Made by a program: the position numbers and the translations under genes | Notes under the pieces: model-generated | Databases searched by the model: none | Told to the model about the DNA's origin: nothing | Seen by the model: the letters and a program-made list of their open reading frames with translations, nothing else | Assembly: GCA_036494465.1 (NCBI GenBank) | Contig: DASXOJ010000201.1 | Location: 20,919-84,918, forward strand | Origin: CAJCJE01 sp036494465 | GTDB lineage: Bacteria; Actinomycetota; Actinomycetes; Mycobacteriales; Pseudonocardiaceae | DNA length: 64,000 bases | Reading direction: 5' to 3' | Part shown: piece by piece, positions 26,170 through 34,425 of the stretch | How positions within the stretch are numbered: position 1 is the first letter of the stretch | Layout of the letters: the number at the start of each line of letters is the position of its first letter

Positions 26170-27081
26170 ATGAATTTCCAGATGTTGAGGGACACGCTGT
26201 CGAGCGTGGTGGCCATTCCGGTCACCCCGTTCGACAGCGATGGCAGGGTGGCCGAGCCGGCGTACCGCAAGGTGGTGCGCCGGCTCGTCGACGGTGGGAT
26301 CGAGGTGATCACCCCCAACGGCAACACCGGCGAGTTCTACGCGCTGAGCGCGGAGGAAGCGCAACGCGCGGTTGACATCACCGTCGAGGAAGTAAACGGC
26401 GCGGCCACAGTATTGGTCGGCGTCGGCCACGCGGTACCGGACGCGATCGCCGCCGCGCGCTACGCCAGGGAGGCGGGCGCCGAAGCGATCATGATCCACC
26501 AGCCAGTGCACCCGTACGTGTCGCTGGCTGGCTGGGTCGACTACCACCGGGAAATCGCCAACGCGGTGCCGGAACTGGGGGTCGTGCTGTATGTGCGCAA
26601 TCCGCGCATCGACGGCGCGTGCCTGGCGGCGCTCGGCGAGGCGGCCCCGAACGTCGTCGCGGTCAAGTACGCGGTGCCCGACCCGGTCCGGTTCGGCACC
26701 GTCGCGCAGGAAGCCGGTGGCTCGCGGTTCGTCTGGATCGCCGGTCTCGCGGAACTGTCCGCACCCGGCTACTGGGCGCTGGGGGCCACCGGGTTCACAT
26801 CCGGACTTGCCAATGTGGACCCGGGGTTGTCAGTCGCCATGCTGACCGCGTTGCGCGCCAACGACTACCCGGCCGCGCGGGAGATCTGGCAGCGGATCCG
26901 GCCGTTCGAGGCACTGCGCGCGGCGGGCGAATCCGAGAACAACGTGAGCGTGGTCAAGGAAGCCCTGGCCCAACTCGGCCTGTGCCGCCGCGACGTCCGG
27001 CCGCCGAGCCAGGTGCTCGACGACGCCGGGCGCGCCGAAGTGACCAGGTTTCTCACCGAATGGGGCATGTTGGGCGGATGA
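26170..27081 (+). CDS. DHDPS/NAL-family aldolase, probably for a 2-keto-3-deoxy sugar acid
   Basis: A 303-residue class I aldolase. The Schiff-base Lys is in VVAVKYAVPD, the catalytic Tyr is in VLYVRNPR, and the substrate-carboxylate loop is NGNTGEFYALS. In the family GxxGE and K/Y mark reversible C-C cleavage yielding pyruvate. The neighbouring sugar-acid dehydratase suggests the substrate is its 2-keto-3-deoxy product, for example 2-keto-3-deoxy-arabinonate, giving pyruvate and glycolaldehyde. This is inference. Its stop overlaps the dehydratase start (ATGA). Confidence 0.88.
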   Translation: MNFQMLRDTLSSVVAIPVTPFDSDGRVAEPAYRKVVRRLVDGGIEVITPNGNTGEFYALSAEEAQRAVDITVEEVNGAATVLVGVGHAVPDAIAAARYAREAGAEAIMIHQPVHPYVSLAGWVDYHREIANAVPELGVVLYVRNPRIDGACLAALGEAAPNVVAVKYAVPDPVRFGTVAQEAGGSRFVWIAGLAELSAPGYWALGATGFTSGLANVDPGLSVAMLTALRANDYPAAREIWQRIRPFEALRAAGESENNVSVVKEALAQLGLCRRDVRPPSQVLDDAGRAEVTRFLTEWGMLGG

Positions 27082-28802
27082 AGAAACCGGAGGACCTGCG
27101 CAGTTTCCGTTGGTACGGCGGGGACGACCTGCGGAGCTTCAGCCATCGCACCCGTACCCGTCAGCTCGGCCTCGATCCCGATGAGCACCTCGGCAAGCCG
27201 GTGATCGGCATCCTGAACACGTGGAGCGACATCAACCCGTGCCACATGCACCTGCGCGAACGGGCCGAACAGGTCAAGCGCGGGGTGTGGGAGTCGGGTG
27301 GCTACCCGTTGGAGTTTCCGGTCGCCACTTTGTCTGAAACGTTTCAGAAGCCGACGCCGATGCTCTACCGCAACCTGCTCTCCATGGAAACCGAGGAGGT
27401 GCTGCGCTCATACCCGATCGACGGCGCCATCCTGATGGGCGGGTGCGACAAGACCACTCCGGCGCTGCTGATGGGCGCGGCCAGCGCGGACCTGCCTGCG
27501 ATCTTCGTGCCGGCAGGTCCGATGCTGCGCGGCCACTGGCGCGGCGAGACCCTCGGTAGCGGCACGGACATGTGGAAATACTGGGACGACCGGCGCGCCG
27601 GCCTGATCGGCGACAAGGAACTCGCCGAACTGGAACGGGGTCTGGCCCGCTCCCCCGGCACCTGCATGACCATGGGCACCGCGTCCACCATGACCTCGGC
27701 CGCCGAGGTGCTCGGTCTGAGCCTGCCCGGCGCGGCAGCGATCCCGGCGGTCGACTCCGCGCATCACCGGATGGCCGCCGCGGCGGGCCGCAAGATCGTC
27801 GAGCTGGTCTGGGCGGACGTGACGGTGTCGAGCATCCTCAGCAAGGACGCCTACACCGACGCGATCGCGACCGTGCTGGCGCTGGGCGGGTCGACCAACG
27901 CGTTGATCCACCTGATCGCGATGGCGGGACGCAGCCAGATCCCGTTGGACCTGGACGATTTCGACCGCATCGCCCGCGATGTTCCGGTGCTGGCCAACAT
28001 CCGGCCCGGCGGCGCCTACCTGATGGAGGACTTCTACTACGCGGGCGGCCTGCCCGGGCTGCTGTCCCGGTTGGACCAGATCGGCGTGCTGCACACCGAC
28101 CGGCCCACCGTCACCGGGCACACGCTCGCCGAGAACATCGACGGTGCCCTGGTGCACAACGACGACGTGATCCGCTCCGTTGACAACCCGCTCGCCACAG
28201 AGGGCGGGATCGCTGTGTTGCGCGGCAACCTGGCACCCGACGGCGCGGTCATCAAGCACATCGCCGCCGAAGCGCACCTGTTGACGCACACCGGTCCGGC
28301 CGTCGTGTTCGACAGCTATCCGGACCTCAAGGCGCGCATCAACGACCCCGGCCTGCCGATCACGCCGGACTCGGTGCTGGTGCTGCGCAACGCGGGTCCA
28401 CTCGGCGGGCCTGGCATGCCCGAGTACGGCATGCTGCCGATTCCGGACCGGCTGCTCGAACAGGGCGTTCGGGACATGGTGCGTATTTCGGATGCCCGGA
28501 TGAGCGGTACGAGCTACGGTGCCTGCGTGTTGCACATCGCGCCCGAATCCTTCGTGGGCGGCCCACTGGCGCTCGTCCATGACGGCGACCTGATCACCCT
28601 CGACGTCCCGAACCGCACCCTGCGGCTCGACGTGTCCGACGACGAACTCGCCGCGCGTCGCGCTGTCTGGGTCGCGCCGCAACCGCGATTCGAACGTGGT
28701 TACGGCTCGCTCTACGCGGCCCACATCACCCAGGCCGACCAGGGCTGCGACTTCGACTTCCTGGCCAAGCCCGGACACAACCCGGAACCGGATCCACGAT
28801 GA
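27078..28802 (+). CDS. IlvD/Edd-family sugar-acid dehydratase, closest in look to L-arabinonate dehydratase
   Basis: A 574-residue Fe-S dehydratase. The three cluster Cys residues are visible in DINPCHMH, LMGGCDKTTP and SPGTCMTMGTAST, and the C-terminal DARMSGTSYG is the family signature. N-terminal FRWYGGDDLRSFSHRTRTRQLG is typical of the pentonate dehydratase branch rather than of IlvD or Edd. It would remove water from an aldonic acid to give a 2-keto-3-deoxy acid for the upstream aldolase. The exact sugar (arabinonate, xylonate, fuconate) cannot be read from sequence. It overlaps the next small gene by 4 bases. Confidence 0.9.
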   Translation: MKKPEDLRSFRWYGGDDLRSFSHRTRTRQLGLDPDEHLGKPVIGILNTWSDINPCHMHLRERAEQVKRGVWESGGYPLEFPVATLSETFQKPTPMLYRNLLSMETEEVLRSYPIDGAILMGGCDKTTPALLMGAASADLPAIFVPAGPMLRGHWRGETLGSGTDMWKYWDDRRAGLIGDKELAELERGLARSPGTCMTMGTASTMTSAAEVLGLSLPGAAAIPAVDSAHHRMAAAAGRKIVELVWADVTVSSILSKDAYTDAIATVLALGGSTNALIHLIAMAGRSQIPLDLDDFDRIARDVPVLANIRPGGAYLMEDFYYAGGLPGLLSRLDQIGVLHTDRPTVTGHTLAENIDGALVHNDDVIRSVDNPLATEGGIAVLRGNLAPDGAVIKHIAAEAHLLTHTGPAVVFDSYPDLKARINDPGLPITPDSVLVLRNAGPLGGPGMPEYGMLPIPDRLLEQGVRDMVRISDARMSGTSYGACVLHIAPESFVGGPLALVHDGDLITLDVPNRTLRLDVSDDELAARRAVWVAPQPRFERGYGSLYAAHITQADQGCDFDFLAKPGHNPEPDPR

Positions 28803-29068
28803 CCACGGTTCCCGGCACCGTCATGCGGGTCAGCGACCCGCACTTCCCCGGCTCGGTGGAGATCGTCTTCAGCCAGACCGACGGAACCACGGTCGCGGTG
28901 GACGACAAGACCCCTGTTTTCGGCGTCGATGCCGGGCCGGACACCGAGTTCCCGGTGCCTGTGGACATGGACTGCGTGGTCCTGTCGGAGGACGGGGAGG
29001 TCACGACCGTCCGGCTCACCCACGTCGACACCGAACTGCGCGTCGCCACGAAGACCGTGCGCCGGTAG
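28799..29068 (+). CDS. Small protein of unknown function, translationally coupled to the dehydratase
   Basis: An 89-residue, mostly beta-strand-like protein (MRVSDPHFPGSVEIVFS, VVLSEDGEVTTVRLTHVD). It has no Cys, signal peptide or membrane segment, and I do not recognise the family. The ATG overlaps the dehydratase stop as ATGA and the composition matches neighbouring genes, so it is very likely translated with the operon. It could be an accessory or regulatory protein for sugar-acid metabolism. Confidence 0.65.
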   Translation: MTTVPGTVMRVSDPHFPGSVEIVFSQTDGTTVAVDDKTPVFGVDAGPDTEFPVPVDMDCVVLSEDGEVTTVRLTHVDTELRVATKTVRR

Positions 29069-29076
29069 CCACCCGG

Positions 29077-29397
29077 TCAACGCGGCGCGGCGCCGACTCG
29101 GCTCGCGTGCCGGTCGAGCGCCGCGCGCAGTTGGCGGGCGTTGCGCACCGCGTCCTGGCCGACCGCGGTGGGCTCGCCCGCGCCGTCGACGCGTTCGGTG
29201 CGCACGTACTCGTCGCCGCCGTATGCCTGTACCAGCACGGTTTCGACCACCGCGCTCCCCCGCCGCCAGCGCAGGGTCAGCAGCGCCGGGTACTCGCCCG
29301 CGTCGCCGATCACCTCCGGGCCCACGAAATCCAGTGATGCGAGCACCGGGCCCAACCGGGCGGCCGTCTCGGCGATGAACAGCTTGCGCAGATCCAC
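29077..29397 (-). CDS. Hypothetical protein, 106 residues
   Basis: It starts MDLRKLFIAETAARLGPVLASL and contains an alternating beta pattern (ALLTLRWRRGSAVVETVLVQAYGGDEYVRT) ending in a helical Arg/Ala tail. Good coding composition and a compact position between two plus-strand units support it. No motif is recognised. It converges with the small protein gene, with 8 bases between the stops. Confidence 0.6.
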   Translation of the reverse strand: MDLRKLFIAETAARLGPVLASLDFVGPEVIGDAGEYPALLTLRWRRGSAVVETVLVQAYGGDEYVRTERVDGAGEPTAVGQDAVRNARQLRAALDRHASRVGAAPR

Positions 29398-29419
29398 GGA
29401 TCGATCCTACTCGCCCCAT

Positions 29420-29454
29420 TGACAACAGATTGTCAATATGACAATCTGTTGTCA
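29420..29454 (+). promoter_or_regulatory. Nested palindrome spanning the promoter and start codon of the DJ-1/MarR operon
   Basis: TGACAACAGATTGTCA (29420-29435), ATA, TGACAATCTGTTGTCA (29439-29454): perfect 16-bp arms. Each arm is itself a TGACAA-N4-TTGTCA dyad, so two repressor dimers can sit side by side. TTGACA at 29419-29424 is a perfect -35 box. A -10 box at 29442-29447 (CAATCT) would put the transcription start on the A of the ATG at 29454. No Shine-Dalgarno is present, so the mRNA is probably leaderless. Confidence 0.7.
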
Positions 29455-30071
29455 TGAGCGAAGCAACGGTGTACCTCGCGGTTTACGACACCTTCTCCGA
29501 CTGGGAAGTCGGGCATGTCACCGCACACGTCAACAAGCCGCTCTGGCACAAGACCCCGGGACGGTTCGCGGTGCGGACGGTCGGCGCCACCACAGCGCCG
29601 GTCACCAGCATGGGCGGGCTGCGGGTCACGCCCGACGTGGCGCTGGCCGAACTGCGACCCGAGGACAGCGCGATGCTGATCCTGCCGGGCAGCGACATCT
29701 TCCACACCGACGCGTTCGTCCCGTTCGCGGCCAAGGCGCGCGAGTTCCTGGACGCGGGCGTGCCCGTCGCGGCGATCTGCGGAGCGACCGGCGGACTGGC
29801 CATGGCCGGTCTGCTGGACGAGCGGCCGCACACCAGCAACGCGGTGGAGTTCCTGAACAGTCTCGGTTATCAGGGCAAGGACTTCTACCGCGACGAACTC
29901 GCCGTGACCGACGGCGACCTGATCACCGCCAACGGCGTGGCGCCGGTCGAGTTCGCGCGGGCGATCATGGCCCGGCTGGACGTGTACGAACCGGGCGTGC
30001 TGGCGTCCTGGTACAAGCTGTACGGCCGGCAGGACGCGGCCGGTTTCTTCGAGTTGGCGGCAATCGGATGA
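29454..30071 (+). CDS. DJ-1/PfpI superfamily protein (type 1 glutamine amidotransferase-like)
   Basis: A 205-residue protein with the nucleophile elbow Cys109 in VPVAAICGATGGLAMAGLLD and the conserved acidic residue in the N-terminal part. Family members include YoaZ/YdeA-like stress proteins, amidases and isonitrile hydratases. The exact activity is unknown. It is the first gene of a two-gene operon with a MarR regulator (ATGA overlap) and starts inside the operator palindrome. It is probably induced by a chemical stress sensed by that regulator. Confidence 0.88.
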   Translation: MSEATVYLAVYDTFSDWEVGHVTAHVNKPLWHKTPGRFAVRTVGATTAPVTSMGGLRVTPDVALAELRPEDSAMLILPGSDIFHTDAFVPFAAKAREFLDAGVPVAAICGATGGLAMAGLLDERPHTSNAVEFLNSLGYQGKDFYRDELAVTDGDLITANGVAPVEFARAIMARLDVYEPGVLASWYKLYGRQDAAGFFELAAIG

Positions 30072-30508
30072 GCAGGCAGCAACAGGAACTGCTCAGTTCG
30101 GCCGCGCTGATCGCGTTCCGGCTGAACGGGCAGTTCCTCGCCGTCGCCGAGCAGTTGGCCCGTCCGGCCGGCCTCACCGCGGCCTGGTGGCAGGTGCTCG
30201 GCGCGGTCGTCGGCGCTCCGCTGAGCGTGTCGGATATCGGTCGCAGCATGGGCATCAGCCGACAAGCCGTGCAGCGGACCGCGGACCTGCTCGTCGACAA
30301 GGGATTTGCCGAGTACCACGAAAACCCGGCCCACCGGCGAGCGAAACTCGTCGCGTTGACCGACGCGGGCCGAGCCACGATCGCCGCGATCAGTCCGCAG
30401 CACGCCCACGAAGCCGCACGGCTCGTGACGGCGATGGGCGCGACGGAGTTGGCGAACGCGATCGCCGCGATGACGAAGCTGTCCGAAGTGCTGGACGCCC
30501 TCGCCTAG
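30068..30508 (+). CDS. MarR-family regulator, partner of the DJ-1-like protein
   Basis: A 146-residue protein with the MarR fold: AAWWQVLGAVVGAPLSVSDIGRSMGISRQAVQRTADLLVDKGFAEYHENPAHRRAKLVALTDAG gives the winged helix and wing. The start overlaps the previous stop. It probably binds the nested TGACAA-N4-TTGTCA dyads at 29420-29454 and represses its own operon. There is no Cys in the DNA-binding part, so redox sensing by this protein is not obvious. Confidence 0.88.
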   Translation: MSRQQQELLSSAALIAFRLNGQFLAVAEQLARPAGLTAAWWQVLGAVVGAPLSVSDIGRSMGISRQAVQRTADLLVDKGFAEYHENPAHRRAKLVALTDAGRATIAAISPQHAHEAARLVTAMGATELANAIAAMTKLSEVLDALA

Positions 30509-30552
30509 CCGGGCGGCTGGCCGAACCGTGCGATGTTCGACGGAGCCGTGTG

Positions 30553-30572
30553 CTCTCGCTAATTAGCGGGAG
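30553..30572. terminator. Possible hairpin at the MarR/GntR convergent junction
   Basis: CTCTCGCTAATTAGCGGGAG folds into a 9-bp stem with one G-U pair and a very short loop, overlapping the GntR stop codon at 30563-30565. The tight loop makes it less convincing than the other hairpins in this window. Confidence 0.3.
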
Positions 30573-31282
30573 AGTCCGTCGCGCATGGCCTCGACCGTCT
30601 TCTCCAGCAGGTCGCGCATGGCCTTGTTGGCCGCGTTCGGCCTGCCGTTGCGGACGGCGGTGAGCACGGCCTTGTGCAGTGGCAGGGTCGCGGCCACTCC
30701 GCCGGGCAGGTGGGAGTGCACCTCCAGGGCGTGGTGCAGGCCGGTCTCCAGCAACCTGCCGAGTTGCTCGACGAGCTGGTTGCCGCTGGCGCGCAGCAGC
30801 GTCAGGTGGAACGCGAGATCGGCCGCGACGAAGGCGTCCTCGGAATCGGGCAGATCGGCGGCGTTGCGGGCCATGCCGCCGTAGGCGGCGGTGAGCTGGG
30901 CGAGCTGGTCGGCGGTGGCGTTGGTGGCGGCGTGGCGAGCCGCCTCGGGTTCGAGCATGTGCCGCAGGTTGAGCAGGTCCCGCAGGAAGTCCGGGTCGGC
31001 GATCTGGCCGTGCCACGCGATCACGTCGCGATCCATCAGGTTCCAGTCACTGCGCGCGAGCACTCTGGTGCCCAGCCGCGGCCTCGGTTCGACGAGGCCC
31101 TTGGCGGCGAGGGCTTTCACGGCTTCGCGCACGCCGCCCCGGCTGACGCCGAGCCGGTCGGCGAGGTCTGCCTCATTCGGGAGTTGGCTGCCGGGCTCGT
31201 ATTCACCGGACACGATCCGCAGACCGAGCCATTCGACGACTCGGCCGTGCATGGTCCGGTGGGGGCCCAGTGGGCCAGCCAT
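30563..31282 (-). CDS. GntR-family regulator (FCD/FadR subfamily)
   Basis: A 239-residue protein from the ATG at 31282 behind GGGGAGAGG. The winged helix is GSQLPNEADLADRLGVSRGGVREAVKALAAKGLVEPRPRLGTRV. The FCD domain has DLLNLRHMLEPEAARHAA and FVAADLAFHLTLLRASGN with metal-binding-type His residues. It diverges from an enolase-superfamily sugar-acid dehydratase, so it probably controls that gene and perhaps the ABC importer at 36 kb. A GAATCAT half-site in the intergenic region (31322-31328) also occurs in the palindrome at 36243. Confidence 0.9.
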   Translation of the reverse strand: MAGPLGPHRTMHGRVVEWLGLRIVSGEYEPGSQLPNEADLADRLGVSRGGVREAVKALAAKGLVEPRPRLGTRVLARSDWNLMDRDVIAWHGQIADPDFLRDLLNLRHMLEPEAARHAATNATADQLAQLTAAYGGMARNAADLPDSEDAFVAADLAFHLTLLRASGNQLVEQLGRLLETGLHHALEVHSHLPGGVAATLPLHKAVLTAVRNGRPNAANKAMRDLLEKTVEAMRDGLSR

Positions 31283-31386
31283 CGGCCTCTCCCCTTGCGA
31301 CCGCTCCACTGGCCAATCATCGAATCATTGATCCATAAAGTCAAATAACTTAGGCTCTGTTTTACCAGCTAGTGACAGGGAGCCTG

Positions 31387-32550
31387 ATGAAGATCACCGG
31401 GATCACTACACATGTCATCGGCACAGCATGGCGCAATTTAACCGTCGTCGAGGTGCATACCGACGCGGGAATCACCGGTCTGGGTGAGGTGCGCATGCTC
31501 AACCACACCGACGCGCTGCTCGGTTATCTCCAGGAGGCCGTACCGAACCACGTGCTCGGCACCGACCCGTTCGACGTGGAGAGCCTCGTGCACCGGATGA
31601 CCAGGCACGACTACGCGCGGGCAGGCGAGATCGCCATGTCGGCGTTGGCTGTCATCGAGATCGCCTGCTGGGACATCCAGGGCAAAGCCCTTGAACTTCC
31701 GGTTTACAAGCTGCTCGGCGGTGCGGTGCACGACCGCGTCAAGGCATACGCGAACGGCTGGTACCAGGTGGAACGCACGCCCGAGGAGTTCCACGCTGCC
31801 GCGAAGCGGGTGGTGGCGCGCGGCTACCTGGCGCTGAAACTGGATCCGTTCGGCGCGGGCATGTTCGAGCTGGACCCGGCCGAAACGGCACGGTCGCTGG
31901 CACTGGTCGAGGCGGTGCGGGACGCCGTCGGGCCCGATGCCGAGATCCTGATCGAGATGCACGGCCGGTTCAGCGCGGCGACCGCGATCCGGATCGCTGA
32001 TCTGCTGAGTCCGTTTCGTCCCTCCTGGATCGAGGAGCCGGTGCCGCCGGAGAACCTCAAGGCGTTGGCCAAGGTGGCCGCGCACACCGATATCCCGATC
32101 GCGACCGGCGAACGGATGCACACCCGGTTCGACTACCGCGAACTGTTCGAGTCGCAGGCGGCCGACATCATCCAGACCGACATCACGCATTCCGGTGGGT
32201 TGCTCGAAGCAAAGAAGCTGGCGGGCACCGCCGAGACGCACTACCTGCTGCTGGCGCCGCACAACGTGGGCGGGCCGATTTCCACGGCCGCCAACCTGCA
32301 CCTGGCCGCGACCACGGTCAACTTCAAGATCCAGGAGTACTTCAACGACTTCGCCGACCCCTTCGTGGCCGACTGTGAGCCTGGCCTACCCGAGGTGGTC
32401 GACGGGTACTTCCCGCTGCCGACCGCGCCCGGTCTGGGCATTTCGCTCGACCGGGACGCGATCGCGGCACATCCTCGACAACGGGTCAACTTCAACCTGT
32501 TCCGCTCCGGCTGGGAACTGCGCGAAGCGACGGCCGGTCAGGCCGGGTAG
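31387..32550 (+). CDS. Enolase-superfamily sugar-acid dehydratase (mandelate racemase/galactonate dehydratase-like)
   Basis: A 387-residue protein. The metal ligands are Glu in ILIEMHGRF, Glu in WIEEP and Glu in IATGERMHTRF. The catalytic His pair is EMH (two residues after the first ligand) and LLLAPHNVGGP, as in D-galactonate dehydratase. The Lys in ALKLDPFG occupies the second-strand position. It should dehydrate an acid sugar to a 2-keto-3-deoxy acid, with galactonate or a related aldonate as best guess. The ATG at 31387 has AGGGAG 5 bases upstream. It overlaps the convergent IclR gene by 13 bases. Confidence 0.88.
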   Translation: MKITGITTHVIGTAWRNLTVVEVHTDAGITGLGEVRMLNHTDALLGYLQEAVPNHVLGTDPFDVESLVHRMTRHDYARAGEIAMSALAVIEIACWDIQGKALELPVYKLLGGAVHDRVKAYANGWYQVERTPEEFHAAAKRVVARGYLALKLDPFGAGMFELDPAETARSLALVEAVRDAVGPDAEILIEMHGRFSAATAIRIADLLSPFRPSWIEEPVPPENLKALAKVAAHTDIPIATGERMHTRFDYRELFESQAADIIQTDITHSGGLLEAKKLAGTAETHYLLLAPHNVGGPISTAANLHLAATTVNFKIQEYFNDFADPFVADCEPGLPEVVDGYFPLPTAPGLGISLDRDAIAAHPRQRVNFNLFRSGWELREATAGQAG

Positions 32551-33311
32551 TAACCGAGTTGGGCGGACAACTGGTTCGCCCCTTCGGTGACCAGGTCGCC
32601 GAGTTTCTCCGCGACCTGGTCGTTCCACCTCGGCGTCGGCACGGAAATGCTCATCGCGGCGATCACCCGGCCGGTTCGGTCCCGGACCGGCGCGGCAACG
32701 CAGGCGGCTGCCTCGTTGGATTCACAGTATTCGTAGGAGAGACCGCGTTCGGCGATCTCGTCGAGGTGCACCCGCAATTCCCCGACCGAGGTGATGCTGC
32801 GTGTCGTCATCGACCGCAGCGGCACGTCCTTGCGGTAGCGGGCCGTGAATTCCTCCGCCGAGAGGTTCGCGAGCAACATTTTGCCGACCGCGGTGCAGTG
32901 CGCGGGCAGTTTTCTACCGACCGCCGAAACCAGGCGCACCGCATGCGCCGAATCGGCTTTGGCGACGTAGAGCACCTCGGTGTCGTCCAGCACCGCGACG
33001 TGCACGGTTTCCTGGCAGGCCGCGGAGATCTGTTCGCTGACCATCCGCCCTTCCCTGGCGAGGTCGACCTGTTCGGCGAACACGCTGCCCAGCCGGAACA
33101 GCGGCAAACCGAGTCGATAGCGGTGTGGTTTGTCCGGGTGCGCGACCAGGTATGACCTGATCACCAGGGTATTCACCAGTTCGTGCACCGTTGTCTTGGG
33201 CAAACCCAGTGTCGCGGTGATCTCCGGAATGGACCGGTCCTCCCCGGACAAGAACAACTCAAGAATGTCCAGCGCTCTGATGACCGCGGGAACCGTTCGA
33301 GCCATGGCCAT
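32538..33311 (-). CDS. IclR-family regulator
   Basis: A 257-residue protein from the ATG at 33311 (AGGAGGGG 7 bases upstream). The winged helix is IRALDILELFLSGEDRSIPEITATLGLPKTTVHELVNTL. The effector domain has AVGRKLPAHCTAVGKMLLANL and AAACVAAPVRDRTGRVIAAMSISVP. It lies 26 bases downstream of the TIM-barrel-like gene on the same strand and is probably co-transcribed with it. A likely binding site is the dyad at 34349-34383. Effector unknown, presumably a sugar acid or keto-deoxy acid. Confidence 0.9.
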   Translation of the reverse strand: MAMARTVPAVIRALDILELFLSGEDRSIPEITATLGLPKTTVHELVNTLVIRSYLVAHPDKPHRYRLGLPLFRLGSVFAEQVDLAREGRMVSEQISAACQETVHVAVLDDTEVLYVAKADSAHAVRLVSAVGRKLPAHCTAVGKMLLANLSAEEFTARYRKDVPLRSMTTRSITSVGELRVHLDEIAERGLSYEYCESNEAAACVAAPVRDRTGRVIAAMSISVPTPRWNDQVAEKLGDLVTEGANQLSAQLGYYPA

Positions 33312-33337
33312 GATTTCGCCCCTCCTGCGCGGGAATT

Positions 33338-34303
33338 CTAGACCGGCGGGGCGGCGAATCGTCGCGGCACCGGCATAACCCGACTGCCTGCCGGCGATCG
33401 CGCCGCCAACAAACCCTGCTCGGCCAGCCGCTGCACGCACAAGTGCGCGCGCCGGACCCGCTCACGGGCGCTGTCGACGACCGCAGCGGCAAGGTGGCCA
33501 CCGGAAGGATAGATGTTCGGCGCATTACGCAGACCAAATTTCAAATAAATGGGCGCACCGACCCTGATCAATTCGGCCGCGTCGTAGTTGCGCACATATC
33601 CACCGAGGTCATCGGGGGTTTCCAGATAAAAGTCGATGGCGGTCGAACCCGCTGCCCGCAGTTCGGCGACCTGGGCGATGGTCAGATCGGACGGGATGTT
33701 GACCGAGTCGGCACCGAGCAGTTCGAACACCCGGAACGCCGCCGGGTTGGTCGGACCGACCAGCGCGGAGACCTTGATGGTGAGGTCTGCGGGCAGTTCG
33801 CCCGCGACTCTGAGCTGGTGGACGGCCCAGAGCACGCCTTCGTCCGCCACCAGCAGGCAGCGGACGCCGAGCGCGGCGGCGCGGTAGGCGTCCGCGAGCG
33901 CCTGGCCGAGTTGGTCGCGGCCACGAGCGCGCGGCCCGACCCCGCCGGACGGGGTGAACCGGCCGGCCCCGATGTCCCAGGTGCCGCGCGGGCCGAGGAA
34001 CAGACAGAGTTCGACGCCTGCCTGGGCCGAGGACTCGACCATCTCGGTGATCTCGGCGTCGGAGAGCATCATCACCCCGCTGCCCTGGCTGACCCGGTGC
34101 AGCGGCACGTCGAGCCGGTCGGCCTCGCTGATGACGGTGTGCAGCGCGGCCGGTCCCTCCACCGAGGGGATCTCGATCCGGAACGCGCCACCGTCCGGGA
34201 AACTGGCGACCGAGGTGTTCGGCACGGGCTGGGTGACCCGCAGACCGAGCGTGTGGAGGGCGTGTTCACCAGGTAGGGCGACCGAGTTCCGACTGACCGA
34301 CAT
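33338..34303 (-). CDS. TIM-barrel-like protein resembling peptidase family U32, role unknown
   Basis: A 321-residue cytosolic protein. It has FRIEIPSVEGPAALHTVI, HRVSQGSGVMMLSD, LCLFLGPRGTWD, LLVADEGVLWAVHQL, KVSALVGPTNPAAFRVFELLGADSVNIPSDL and IYLKFGLRNAPNIYPSGGHL, an (alpha/beta)8-like series also found in proteins labelled U32 peptidase in actinobacterial sugar-acid clusters. I see no proven catalytic set, so protease activity should not be assumed. An enzyme acting on a sugar-derived keto acid is equally possible. AAGGAGG precedes the ATG. It is followed by the IclR gene. Confidence 0.8.
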   Translation of the reverse strand: MSVSRNSVALPGEHALHTLGLRVTQPVPNTSVASFPDGGAFRIEIPSVEGPAALHTVISEADRLDVPLHRVSQGSGVMMLSDAEITEMVESSAQAGVELCLFLGPRGTWDIGAGRFTPSGGVGPRARGRDQLGQALADAYRAAALGVRCLLVADEGVLWAVHQLRVAGELPADLTIKVSALVGPTNPAAFRVFELLGADSVNIPSDLTIAQVAELRAAGSTAIDFYLETPDDLGGYVRNYDAAELIRVGAPIYLKFGLRNAPNIYPSGGHLAAAVVDSARERVRRAHLCVQRLAEQGLLAARSPAGSRVMPVPRRFAAPPV

Positions 34304-34348
34304 GACGCCTCCTTCAGCCCGAAGGGTCCGGGATTGACTGCCCGAGTG

Positions 34349-34383
34349 GTTCGATATCGCGGAGATCGCCCGCTATCTCGAAC
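34349..34383. promoter_or_regulatory. Imperfect dyad upstream of the TIM-barrel/iclR unit
   Basis: Arms GTTCGATATCGCGG (34349-34362) and CCGCTATCTCGAAC (34370-34383) match in 12 of 14 positions. It lies 46 bases before the ATG at 34303. The GTTCGAT half resembles the kind of site bound by IclR-family regulators, and an IclR gene is in the same transcription unit. Confidence 0.4.
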
Positions 34384-34425
34384 AAACGTACGGGTGCCGA
34401 GGTTGGACCGTCAAGCGCCGGTGAA

